Position numbers and translations under genes: made by a program. DNA of 64,000 nt from Brachybacterium tyrofermentans (GTDB lineage Bacteria; Actinomycetota; Actinomycetes; Actinomycetales; Dermabacteraceae). The stretch spans positions 1-64,000 of the forward strand of contig NZ_JABUXW010000001.1 in NCBI RefSeq assembly GCF_014897585.1. The letters run 5' to 3'. The notes under the pieces are model-generated. The model was not told the DNA's origin. It searched no databases and saw nothing but the letters and a program-made list of their open reading frames with translations. Shown piece by piece: positions 13,364 through 21,094 of this stretch (positions are counted from its first letter, which is position 1; every line of letters starts with the position of its first letter).

Positions 13364-14350
13364 TCAGCCCCGTGCCCGGGTGCGGGGGTCGATGATGCCG
13401 TACAGCAGGTCCACCACGAGGTTCGCCGCCAGCACCGAGACGGTGATGACCAGGAACAGGCCCTGCATGAGCGAGTAGTCGTTGTTGTTGACCGCCTGGA
13501 GCATCGTGTAGCCGATGCCGGGGTACGAGAACACGGTCTCGACGACGATGGAGCCGGAGACCACGAAGCCCAGCGAGATCGCGAAGCCGGAGACGCTGGG
13601 CAGCATCGCATTGCGAGCGGCGTACATGACCATGATCCGGCGGGGGTTGAGACCCTTCGCCTCGGCGGTGAGGATGTAGTCCTCGCTGAGGGTGGAGACC
13701 ATCATGTTGCGCATCCCCAGCAGCCAGCCGCCCAGGGAGGACAGCACGATCGTCAGCGCCGGCAGGAAGCCGTAGTAGACCGCGTTGGACACGAACGGGT
13801 AGTCGAAGGCCGGGCGCACCAGCGAGGGGTCGTAGCCGCCGGAGATCGGGAACAGGTCCATGTTCACCGAGAGCACGTAGATGAACAGCAGCGCGAGCCA
13901 GAAGTAGGGCACGGCCTGCATGATCGTGGTGGCCGGGATCAACGAGTCCAGCCAGCTCCCGCGCTTCCAGCCGGCGATGGTGCCCAGCACCATGCCGATC
14001 ACGAAGGTGATCGTCGTGGCCAGACCCACCAGCACCAGGGTCCATGGCAGCGACTGACCGATGATCTGGGTGACGGGCATCGGGAAGTACGTGACCGAGA
14101 TGCCGAGGTCGCCGGAGAACAGGCTGCCCAGATACGAGAAGTACTCCTGGAGCAGCGGTTTGTCGTCGTCGGCCCCGAGCATGATCTCGATGGAGCGCCG
14201 GGTCCCCGGATCCACCGGGCCGCGCAGGGCGAGCTTGGCCAGCACGGCGTCGACCGGGCTGCCCGGGAGCATCCGGGGGATGAAGAAGTTGAGGGTCACC
14301 GCGGCCCAGAGGGCCACCAGGTAGAACCCGAGCTTGCGCAGGATATGCAC
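13364..14350 (-). CDS. ABC transporter permease, OppB/DppB type
   Basis: A 328-residue permease starting HILRKLGFYLVALW, the normal N-terminus of OppB/DppB. Membrane helices follow a periplasmic stretch, and the EAA-like loop is in YILTAEAKGLNPRRI. The GTG at 14350 was chosen because it gives the family-typical N-terminus and has AAAGGA 10 nt upstream; an ATG at 14416 would add 22 residues of unlikely sequence. It forms the channel with the OppC-like subunit 9 bp downstream. A 78-bp gap separates it from the binding-protein gene. Confidence 0.88.
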   Translation of the reverse strand: MHILRKLGFYLVALWAAVTLNFFIPRMLPGSPVDAVLAKLALRGPVDPGTRRSIEIMLGADDDKPLLQEYFSYLGSLFSGDLGISVTYFPMPVTQIIGQSLPWTLVLVGLATTITFVIGMVLGTIAGWKRGSWLDSLIPATTIMQAVPYFWLALLFIYVLSVNMDLFPISGGYDPSLVRPAFDYPFVSNAVYYGFLPALTIVLSSLGGWLLGMRNMMVSTLSEDYILTAEAKGLNPRRIMVMYAARNAMLPSVSGFAISLGFVVSGSIVVETVFSYPGIGYTMLQAVNNNDYSLMQGLFLVITVSVLAANLVVDLLYGIIDPRTRARG

Positions 14351-14428
14351 CGTCGTCGGTCCTTTCGTCGTCTCCGGGAGGGACAGGGCGGGGTCGCGCC
14401 GCCGGAGCAGCGGCACGACCCCGCACGG

Positions 14429-16123
14429 TCACTCGACGGGGGTGACGGTCTTCAGGACGATCGAGTTGTCCGGTGCGGACCAGGACATCGGGTAGGCGTA
14501 CAGATCATCCGCCGTGGGCCAGCCCGTGGCCCGGGAGGTGTTGTACTCGGTGAGGCTCGAGCCGATGAGCAGGGGGATCGCCGGCATCACCTCGACCAGA
14601 CGCTTCTGGATGAGGAAGTAGTGCTCCTTCTTCACCTCCGGGTCATCGGTCGCCGCGGCGGCATCGAGGGCGGCGTCCACGTCCGGATCGGAGAACCGGG
14701 TGATGTTCTGGTACGGGTTCCCGTTCTCGCCCACGGGCACCGTGCTCTCGGTCGAGAACTGGTTGCGGTACGGGTAGTACGGGTCCGGCGCAGGGCCCTG
14801 GCCGACGGAGTCGATGACCAGCTGGAACGTGCCCTTGGCCTTCGCGTCGTTCCATTCGTTGACGCTGACCTGCTGCGGGATCAGCTCGATCCCGATCTCC
14901 TTGAACTGCTGGGCGAGGGTGTCCAGCGCGGTGACGAAGTCGGACCAGCCGGTGGGGCACGAGACGGTCATGGAGACCCGCACATCGCCCTTGGCGTAGA
15001 TGCCGTCGGACCCCAGCGCATAGCCGGCCTCCTCGAGCACCTTCTTCGCCTCCTCGGGCTGGGCGTTCCAGGGGGCCAGCTCGATCGACGGGTCGATGAA
15101 GTCGGCATCGCGCTCGGGCAGGGCGAAGGACGGAGAGATGTCGGTGCCGAGGTCGAAGAAGGCGAGCTTGGACAGCTGCTCGCGGTCCATCCCGTAGTAG
15201 AGGGCCTTGCGCACCGCGACATCCGTCTGCGGGCCCTCGCATCCCAGCTCCGTGTTCGAGGCGGCGAACAGCGCCGCCTGCGAGATGCCGGTGTTGGTGT
15301 AGGCGAGGTCGGGATTCTTCTCGACGTGCCCCTCGAGGTTCGGGATCGCGGCGGACATGTAGTCGATGTCCCCGGCCAGCCATTGGTCGGTCGCGGACTG
15401 GTTGCCCGACGTGGTGATCGCGCGGAGGCCGTCGATCCCGGGCCGGCCCTCCTCCCAGTAGTTCGGGTTCGCGAGCAGCAGGTAGGACTCCGGGGTGAAG
15501 TCGTCGAGCTGGAAGGCCCCGGTGCCGATCGGATCCTCGTTGGCGTAGGTGGCGAGGTCCTCGACGTCGGTGAAGAGGTGCTCCGGGATGATCCAGGTGC
15601 GCGCCAGGGCGTTGGGGCCCTCGAGGTAGGAGGACTCGGCGTAGGTGATGACCACGGTCGCGTCATCGGTGGCCTCGGCCGTGGGGGCAGTGCCGCCGTC
15701 GTTCAGCGCGTCGGTCTCGCTGACCCTGTTGAAGGTGAAGGCCACGTCGCCAGCGGTGAAGGGCTCGCCGTCGGTCCAGGTCACACCCTGGCGCACCGAG
15801 ACCGTCAGGGCCGTGCCGTCCTCGTTCCACTCGTAGCTCTCCCCCAGCTGCGGCACCGGCTCCTGATCGATCGGCTTGAGCGGGTTGAAGTAGAACAGCG
15901 TCTCGTAGATGAGGCCCTGGACCATGGGGATCACCGAGGGCGAGTGCGGGTTGAGGTTCCGGGTCAGGGTCGCCTCGGTCGCGTTGGTGGTGAGGATGGT
16001 CTTCTTCTCACCATCGGCGCCGGCGCCCGTCTCGAGGTTCGAGGTCTGACCGCAGGCCGCCAGGGCGATCGGTACAGCTCCGATCGCGGTGAGTTTGTAC
16101 AGGTCACGGCGCTTCAGGTGCAT
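14429..16123 (-). CDS. Family-5 extracellular solute-binding lipoprotein
   Basis: A 564-residue SBP_bac_5 protein. The signal peptide has twin arginines (KRRDLYKL) and a lipobox ALAAC, so it should be a lipoprotein on the outer face of the membrane. The body has hallmarks of the family: PSVIPMVQGLIYETLF, WNEDGTALTVSVRQGVTWTDGEPF and an RTWIIP block. ATG 16123 has AAGGAG 8 nt upstream. It heads an operon ending in a beta-mannosidase. Family-5 binding proteins of Thermotoga maritima (ManD/ManE) bind beta-mannobiose, so a mannooligosaccharide ligand is a sensible inference, not shown by the sequence itself. Confidence 0.9.
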   Translation of the reverse strand: MHLKRRDLYKLTAIGAVPIALAACGQTSNLETGAGADGEKKTILTTNATEATLTRNLNPHSPSVIPMVQGLIYETLFYFNPLKPIDQEPVPQLGESYEWNEDGTALTVSVRQGVTWTDGEPFTAGDVAFTFNRVSETDALNDGGTAPTAEATDDATVVITYAESSYLEGPNALARTWIIPEHLFTDVEDLATYANEDPIGTGAFQLDDFTPESYLLLANPNYWEEGRPGIDGLRAITTSGNQSATDQWLAGDIDYMSAAIPNLEGHVEKNPDLAYTNTGISQAALFAASNTELGCEGPQTDVAVRKALYYGMDREQLSKLAFFDLGTDISPSFALPERDADFIDPSIELAPWNAQPEEAKKVLEEAGYALGSDGIYAKGDVRVSMTVSCPTGWSDFVTALDTLAQQFKEIGIELIPQQVSVNEWNDAKAKGTFQLVIDSVGQGPAPDPYYPYRNQFSTESTVPVGENGNPYQNITRFSDPDVDAALDAAAATDDPEVKKEHYFLIQKRLVEVMPAIPLLIGSSLTEYNTSRATGWPTADDLYAYPMSWSAPDNSIVLKTVTPVE

Positions 16124-16192
16124 CTTTGCTCTCCTTGTCCACGCGTCGTCGCGTGTGCTCGGAGCCCTGGTCGGTCGACAGGACCCCTCTTT

Positions 16193-16211
16193 CTTCATTC
16201 AGTTAATGAAG
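16193..16211. promoter_or_regulatory. Inverted repeat between binding protein and ROK gene
   Basis: CTTCATT-5-AATGAAG, a perfect 7-bp inverted repeat in the 215-bp divergent region, 70 bp upstream of the binding-protein start and 128 bp upstream of the ROK gene. A TTGACG-17-CACACT promoter candidate for the binding-protein gene lies at 16219-16247, which would place the repeat around its transcription start. It is the best operator candidate for the ROK repressor. Confidence 0.5.
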
Positions 16212-16338
16212 TAGCCTCAGTGTGCAAATCAAGCGACTCTCCGTCAAGAGGGCCGGGCGGTGCAGCAAGGTCCCAGATAGGTCACGATCCGGGAAGACCG
16301 GGAGAATCCGAGATGATCCAGCGAACGAGAGGTGGGAG

Positions 16339-17400
16339 ATGAGCGGCACCGGCGACGGACGACGTCCCACGATGGACACCGCAGTCCTCGAATTCGTCCG
16401 CCGGCGCACCGAGACCACCCGGGTCGAGATCGCTCGTGAGCTGGGGGTCACCGCCGCCACGGTGACCAATTCCGTGAAGCGGCTGCTGACTGCCGGACTG
16501 CTCTGGGAGAGCGGCCACGCGCGATCGACCGGTGGGAAGCGAGCCACTCTGCTGCGGGTCGACGACTCCGCCCGCCGCGCCCTGGGCTGCACGATCGATG
16601 AGGACCGCCTCTCGCTGGTCGCCGTCGACACGACCGGTGCGCTCCAGGCCCGCGTGGTGCTCCCGCTGCAGGATGCGAAGGATCCGATCGAGGTCACGGA
16701 CCGCCTACAGGAGGGCCTGGCGGCCCTCGTTCCGGGCGACGAGCTGGGAGCGATGACCGGCATCGGGTTCGCGATGCCGGACCGGCTGCCAGGCGATGTC
16801 GCCAGGGCGCTCGAGGAGCTCACCGTCGCCCTCGACGTCCGCTCCGTGCGCGGCAAGGAGTCGACCTGCGCCGCACTGGGCAGCTTCTGGAGCGGTGAGC
16901 AGAGCGGGTCGGGCTTCTCCGGCACCCTGCACCTGGGATCGACGATGTCGCTCGCGCTGCTGCTGGACGGCATCCCGTTCCGCCCGGACAGCGGTCACCC
17001 CCTGGATCACCTGCGCATCGCCCCCGAGGGGCGGCTCTGTCACTGCGGTCGCCGCGGATGCCTCCATCTCGAGGCAGCCCCCTCCGGGATCGCGGACCTG
17101 ACCCGCACCGCGCTCGCTGCCGCCCAGGGCGACGAGGCCGCCCAGGATGCCGTGATGGCCGCCGCGCTGCCGCTGACCCGCGTCGCGGCCAATCTGGCGA
17201 TCGCCCTCGGCCTGGACACGATGGTCCTGGCCGGCTCCCCCACCCAGGCGGCCCCCGGGATCTACCTCGATGCCGCCCGGCAGCATTTCGGGGACGACGC
17301 CACCACACGCGTGGTCGTCTCCCAAGTCCAGCCCCACCCCTGCGCCGTCGGAGCCGCAGTGCTCGCCCTGCAGACGTTCCTGACCTCCGTCGAGCGCTGA
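16339..17400 (+). CDS. ROK-family transcriptional repressor
   Basis: 353 residues. The N-terminal winged helix-turn-helix (about 15-65) includes TRVEIARELGVTAATVTNSVKRLL. The ROK sugar-sensing domain follows, with a zinc-type motif CHCGRRGC at 234-241. The usual GEIGH block appears as GHPLDH, and the kinase ATP and substrate signatures are weak, so it is a regulator and not a sugar kinase. The ATG at 16339 has GAGAGGTGGGAG directly upstream; earlier in-frame starts lack a site. It is transcribed away from the binding-protein operon and probably represses it until a sugar is bound, acting at the repeat at 16193-16211. Confidence 0.85.
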   Translation: MSGTGDGRRPTMDTAVLEFVRRRTETTRVEIARELGVTAATVTNSVKRLLTAGLLWESGHARSTGGKRATLLRVDDSARRALGCTIDEDRLSLVAVDTTGALQARVVLPLQDAKDPIEVTDRLQEGLAALVPGDELGAMTGIGFAMPDRLPGDVARALEELTVALDVRSVRGKESTCAALGSFWSGEQSGSGFSGTLHLGSTMSLALLLDGIPFRPDSGHPLDHLRIAPEGRLCHCGRRGCLHLEAAPSGIADLTRTALAAAQGDEAAQDAVMAAALPLTRVAANLAIALGLDTMVLAGSPTQAAPGIYLDAARQHFGDDATTRVVVSQVQPHPCAVGAAVLALQTFLTSVER

Positions 17401-17406
17401 CGCGGC

Positions 17407-18366
17407 TCAGATCCTGTCGGCCCGCCCGTCGGGGCCTTCATCAGGGCTGCCATCGAGGTCGTCGTCGAGGCCGTCCTCGGCACCCCAGGACCACCGCAGT
17501 CCGACGGAGCCCGGTCCGAAGCGGGACTCCGCCAGCTGGATGCGATTGCGATGGTCCAGCCGCACCGGGGTGACGGACTCCGCGGTGTCGGTGCGCCGGT
17601 AGCGCTCGCAGTGGAGCGGCTTGAGGGGCCCACGGAACTCGGCCTCGAACAGCACGTCGTGCGCCCGTCGGGCGAGGCTGTAGAAGGTGCCCTCCATGGC
17701 CGTCGCCTCGGAGTGGGTCACCACGCGATAGCCGAAGGTCGCGACCTGGCCCGCGTCCAGACGCCCGTCGACCATGAGCTCGACGCCGTAGGTGCGACGA
17801 TCCGGCCAGCTGACCCGGCGGCCGATGGTGCACCCGTCGAGCGGCTCGTACTCCGGCGCGACGTTGGCCTCGGAGGGGTCCAGGATGTGCACCGCAGGGA
17901 GACGGCAGATCCCCGACTCCAGCGCGCGCACCGTGACCCGGGAGACGATCTCCTGGCGCCGCGACGAGGAATCGATGATCGCGAGCTGATGGAATACCCG
18001 CTCATGCGCGTACTGCTGCGGCGACTCGAAGCCCAGCTCCAGCAGCGCCCCTCGGAAAGCACTCCTCCCGTCGTCCTCCTGTCCGATGAACTTGGTGCGC
18101 TGCACGGCACGGCCCACGAGCCGGGGCCCGCCGACGAGATCCGCCAGGGAATCCGGCGCCATCCCCAGGAGCTCCTCCAGCGCCGCGATCACCCCCAGGG
18201 ACTGCTCGCCGCCCGGGAGGCTCCGACCCGAGCGCCAGTTGCTCAGCGTGGCCACGCTGACCGGTCGGTTGCTCGCCCGGAGTCGCTGGGAGATGCCGGT
18301 CAGGGAGAGACCGCTCCGCTCGATCGCGCTGCGCAGCGCTCGGGCGTACCGCTCATCGTCGTCCAC
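17407..18366 (-). CDS. XRE-type HTH regulator with unassigned C-terminal domain
   Basis: 319 residues. Residues about 5-75 form a Cro/C1-type helix-turn-helix (SGLSLTGISQRLRA, then PVSVATLSNWRSGRSLP). The remaining ~240 residues match no family I recognise. They contain a run of beta-strand-like sequence (CTIGRRVSWPDRRTYGVELMV) and an acidic, Asp/Gly-rich tail. The GTG at 18366 is chosen because GAGGAGGGG lies 3-4 nt upstream; an ATG at 18399 is possible. The gene converges on the ROK gene with only 6 bp between stops. The C-terminal part may be a ligand or partner-sensing domain; its targets are unknown. Confidence 0.75.
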   Translation of the reverse strand: MDDDERYARALRSAIERSGLSLTGISQRLRASNRPVSVATLSNWRSGRSLPGGEQSLGVIAALEELLGMAPDSLADLVGGPRLVGRAVQRTKFIGQEDDGRSAFRGALLELGFESPQQYAHERVFHQLAIIDSSSRRQEIVSRVTVRALESGICRLPAVHILDPSEANVAPEYEPLDGCTIGRRVSWPDRRTYGVELMVDGRLDAGQVATFGYRVVTHSEATAMEGTFYSLARRAHDVLFEAEFRGPLKPLHCERYRRTDTAESVTPVRLDHRNRIQLAESRFGPGSVGLRWSWGAEDGLDDDLDGSPDEGPDGRADRI

Positions 18367-18811
18367 TAACCCCTCCTCACGAACCAGAAGCTGCATCACT
18401 GCTGGTCAGCGGGGGCCTCGGGAGTGTTCCACACCTCCGGGCTCCTCACCATTCAATATTTCAGACATACCTGTAAAACACCGAGCGTAACGTCCTGTGC
18501 ACTGCATCACCCTCCCGATCCGGTTGCGATCCGGCGACTATCGCGAGGGCTTTCCCGGCCATCGGCTTGACATATCGAAAGGGGTGGATCCACTCCATGG
18601 AGACGTTCCCTCTCACGGCGAGGACTGCACGTCTCGTCCTGCGGCACCCGTTATCGGGACTGTACGCCGAAGGTCGGACATCTCGGGCGGTATCGGGCTT
18701 CCCGAGCGCGACCCTCCACTCTTCTCAGAACATCCACGACGGCCCCGCCGCTCCCTCCCGGACCGCGCGCGTCCGTCGTCGTGCAGGACATCGACTGGAA
18801 AGCCGGAACAG
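18367..18811. other. Intergenic region before the S9 pair
   Basis: 445 bp between two divergent genes. A perfect -35 box TTGACA (18567-18572) is present without a clear -10 box at 17-18 bp. A 10-bp palindrome GTGGATCCAC lies at 18583-18592. An open frame continuous with the downstream gene crosses this region but shows no protein features, so it was not counted as coding. Confidence 0.5.
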
Positions 18812-20965
18812 ATGACTCAGGACATGATCGCCCCCGCCGCAGCTGCGCCCCATGCACTCGGCCGGACCGTCGCGGCGCCCCTCGCGACACGCCACTCCGA
18901 ATCCCGGACCGTGCACGGCGACACCGCTGTCACCTCGTACGGGTGGATGCGCGACCAGCACTCCCCTGAGACCGTCGCCCACCTCGTCGCGGAGAACGCC
19001 TACACGGATCAACGCACCGCGCACCTCGACGGCCGACGCTCGACACTCCTGCGGGCGCTGACCGAGACCGACCGGGACGTCGACCTCTCCGCCCCTGTCT
19101 ACTCCGGGGGCTGGTGGTACATCGACCGACCGACCACCGGCGCGGACTCCCGCGGTGCGGACCTCAGCTCCGACGCCTCCCTGTCGCGAGTGCGGGCCAC
19201 CGCCGCTCCGGAGCTGCGCACCGTGCCGGTCATCCGGGACGGGGTGCCCCTCGAGGGCGAGGAGGTCGTGATCCCCGACCGCCAGCTGGTCGTGGGCCTC
19301 GCACTGTCCACCGGTCACGACCTGCTCGCTCGGGCCGACGCCTCCGTCGGCGGCTGCGACATCACCGTCGTCGACCTCTCCACCGGCGACGTCGTGGACC
19401 GCGCCGTGCAGCAGGCCGGGCCGGATCTCGCCTTCTCCCGCGACTCCCGCTGGCTCTTCTACACGCAGCTCGACGACATCGGCCGCCGCCATCAGGTGCG
19501 CCGCCACCGGCTCGGCACACCGGCCGCCGCGGACGAGATCGTCCTGACCGAATCCGATCACTGGGCCGAGCTGAGCATGGCTCGCTCGCGCGATACGTCG
19601 ACGCTGCTGATCAGCTCGGTCTCGACCACCGCCTCCGAGACCTGGCTGCTGGACCTGGACGACCCCACCGGGGCCGCCAGGTCCGTGACCGGCCGCCACC
19701 ACGGGGTCCACCAGGTCATCGAGCACGCCGGCGACCGCCTCCTGGCCATCCGACAGGGCGAGGTCGGCGGCAGCGTGCTCTCGGTCGCGCCGCTCGCCGG
19801 CACCGACGGCCTGGCCGATGCCACCCCCCTCCTGACCGCCGCAGAGGGCGAGCAGTTCGACGCCGTCGAGGCCTTCGAAGGCTTCGTCGCGCTCCAGGTG
19901 CGCACCGGCGGCCTCCCCGGGGTGTGGATCCTGCCGCGACTGACCGACGGGTCCTTCGACATCGCGGCCCTGCGCGCCGTGGACCACGGCGGCGAGCTGG
20001 ACGCCCTCCACCTGGACGCGAACCCGTCCTGGTCCCAGCGCACGCTCCGCTATCGCCTCGACAGCCTCCGCACGCCGGCGACCATCGCCCAGCTGGACGT
20101 GGCCACGGGCGAGACCGAGGTGCTGCGCCGGGCCGCGACGCCCGGCATCGATCTGGGCCGGTACCTCGAACGGCGTCTCTGGGCGACGTCGGCGGACGGC
20201 ACCCAGGTCCCCATCTCCCTCCTCGCCCGGCACGACGTGGCCACCGATGGCACGGCTCCGGGCATCCTCTACGGCGAGGGGGCCTTCGGCACCTCGAACG
20301 ATCCACGGCTGCTGCCCGGCGCGCTGGCCCTGGCCGATCGCGGACTCGTCGTCGCCGTCGCCCACGTCCGCGGTGGGGGCGAGATGGGACGGGACTGGCA
20401 TCGGCGGGGCCGGCTGCTGCACAAGGCCAACTCCTTCGACGACTTCGTGGCCTGCGCGGAGCACCTGGTCTCCCAGGGCTGGGTCGCGCAGGACCGCCTC
20501 GGGGCGCTCGGTCAGGGCTCGGGCGGCCTCCTCGTGGCCGCGAGCGCGAACCGTGCTCCTGACCGGTTCCGGGCGATCGTCGCCGGGGCACCCCTGGTAG
20601 ATCCGCTGGAGACCCTCCTGGACCCCGAGGTCATGCTCACCCTCGAGGAGTGGGCGGAATGGGGCGACCCCGCCGGCGACGAGCAGATCTATCGCCGCCT
20701 GCGCAGCTACAGCCCGGCGGAGAACATCCGTGCGACCGAGTATCCGGCCGTGTTCGCCTGGACGTCGCTCGACCACCAGGAGGTGCTTGCCGCCGAGGCC
20801 GCCATCTGGGTCGCCGCGCTGCGTGCGCGGGTCACCTCGGATCCGCAGGAGCGGCCCGTGCTGCTGCGCTGCGTCCCCACGGCCGCCGCCGACGCCTCCG
20901 CTCTGCAGGCCGAGTCGATGGCATGGCTCCTCGATCAGCTCGAGGTCCCCGAGGTCTCGCACTGA
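18812..20965 (+). CDS. Prolyl oligopeptidase-family protein lacking the catalytic triad
   Basis: A 717-residue cytoplasmic protein with the architecture of S9A/oligopeptidase B: N-terminal beta-propeller (about 20-440) and C-terminal alpha/beta-hydrolase domain with the HVRGGGEMGRDWHRRG block. It is a paralogue of the next gene. Aligned against that protein, all three catalytic positions differ: serine is Gly569 (GQGSGG for GRSAGG), aspartate is His655 (LDHQEV for LNDTRV) and histidine is Ala693. The frame is intact and codon use is normal, so it is a probable pseudoenzyme and not a decaying gene. Neighbouring Ser570 could in principle act as nucleophile, but there is no catalytic histidine. 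Start ATG 18812 gives the paralogue-like N-terminus; its ribosome-binding site is weak. Confidence 0.85.
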   Translation: MTQDMIAPAAAAPHALGRTVAAPLATRHSESRTVHGDTAVTSYGWMRDQHSPETVAHLVAENAYTDQRTAHLDGRRSTLLRALTETDRDVDLSAPVYSGGWWYIDRPTTGADSRGADLSSDASLSRVRATAAPELRTVPVIRDGVPLEGEEVVIPDRQLVVGLALSTGHDLLARADASVGGCDITVVDLSTGDVVDRAVQQAGPDLAFSRDSRWLFYTQLDDIGRRHQVRRHRLGTPAAADEIVLTESDHWAELSMARSRDTSTLLISSVSTTASETWLLDLDDPTGAARSVTGRHHGVHQVIEHAGDRLLAIRQGEVGGSVLSVAPLAGTDGLADATPLLTAAEGEQFDAVEAFEGFVALQVRTGGLPGVWILPRLTDGSFDIAALRAVDHGGELDALHLDANPSWSQRTLRYRLDSLRTPATIAQLDVATGETEVLRRAATPGIDLGRYLERRLWATSADGTQVPISLLARHDVATDGTAPGILYGEGAFGTSNDPRLLPGALALADRGLVVAVAHVRGGGEMGRDWHRRGRLLHKANSFDDFVACAEHLVSQGWVAQDRLGALGQGSGGLLVAASANRAPDRFRAIVAGAPLVDPLETLLDPEVMLTLEEWAEWGDPAGDEQIYRRLRSYSPAENIRATEYPAVFAWTSLDHQEVLAAEAAIWVAALRARVTSDPQERPVLLRCVPTAAADASALQAESMAWLLDQLEVPEVSH

Positions 20966-21082
20966 CCGCCCGCTGGTCCCCCGCCGGGAGGCGGCGCCGA
21001 CGACGTCGTCGCCTTCCGTGCGGTTCCTCGGCGCTGCCCTCAAGGCTGCGGCGGCACTGTGCTCGCTGCTCCGCGGCGCGGC

Positions 21083-21088
21083 TACGCT
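21083..21088 (+). promoter_or_regulatory. -10 box for leaderless S9 gene
   Basis: TACGCT ends 6 nt before the ATG at 21095, so transcription should begin at or next to the start codon. No ribosome-binding site precedes the ATG. The -35 region is not recognisable. Confidence 0.5.
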
Positions 21089-21094
21089 CGATCC

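Noticed and set aside
11508-14432. 974-codon frame suggesting a permease-ATPase fusion
   Set aside because: Only its last 304 codons match the ATPase; the rest mirrors the permease genes, which are real in another frame.
12407-16342. Plus-strand open frame of 1,311 codons opposite the importer operon
   Set aside because: It is the antisense shadow of four well-supported genes and is made of His/Arg/Gly/Asp-rich sequence typical of such shadows.
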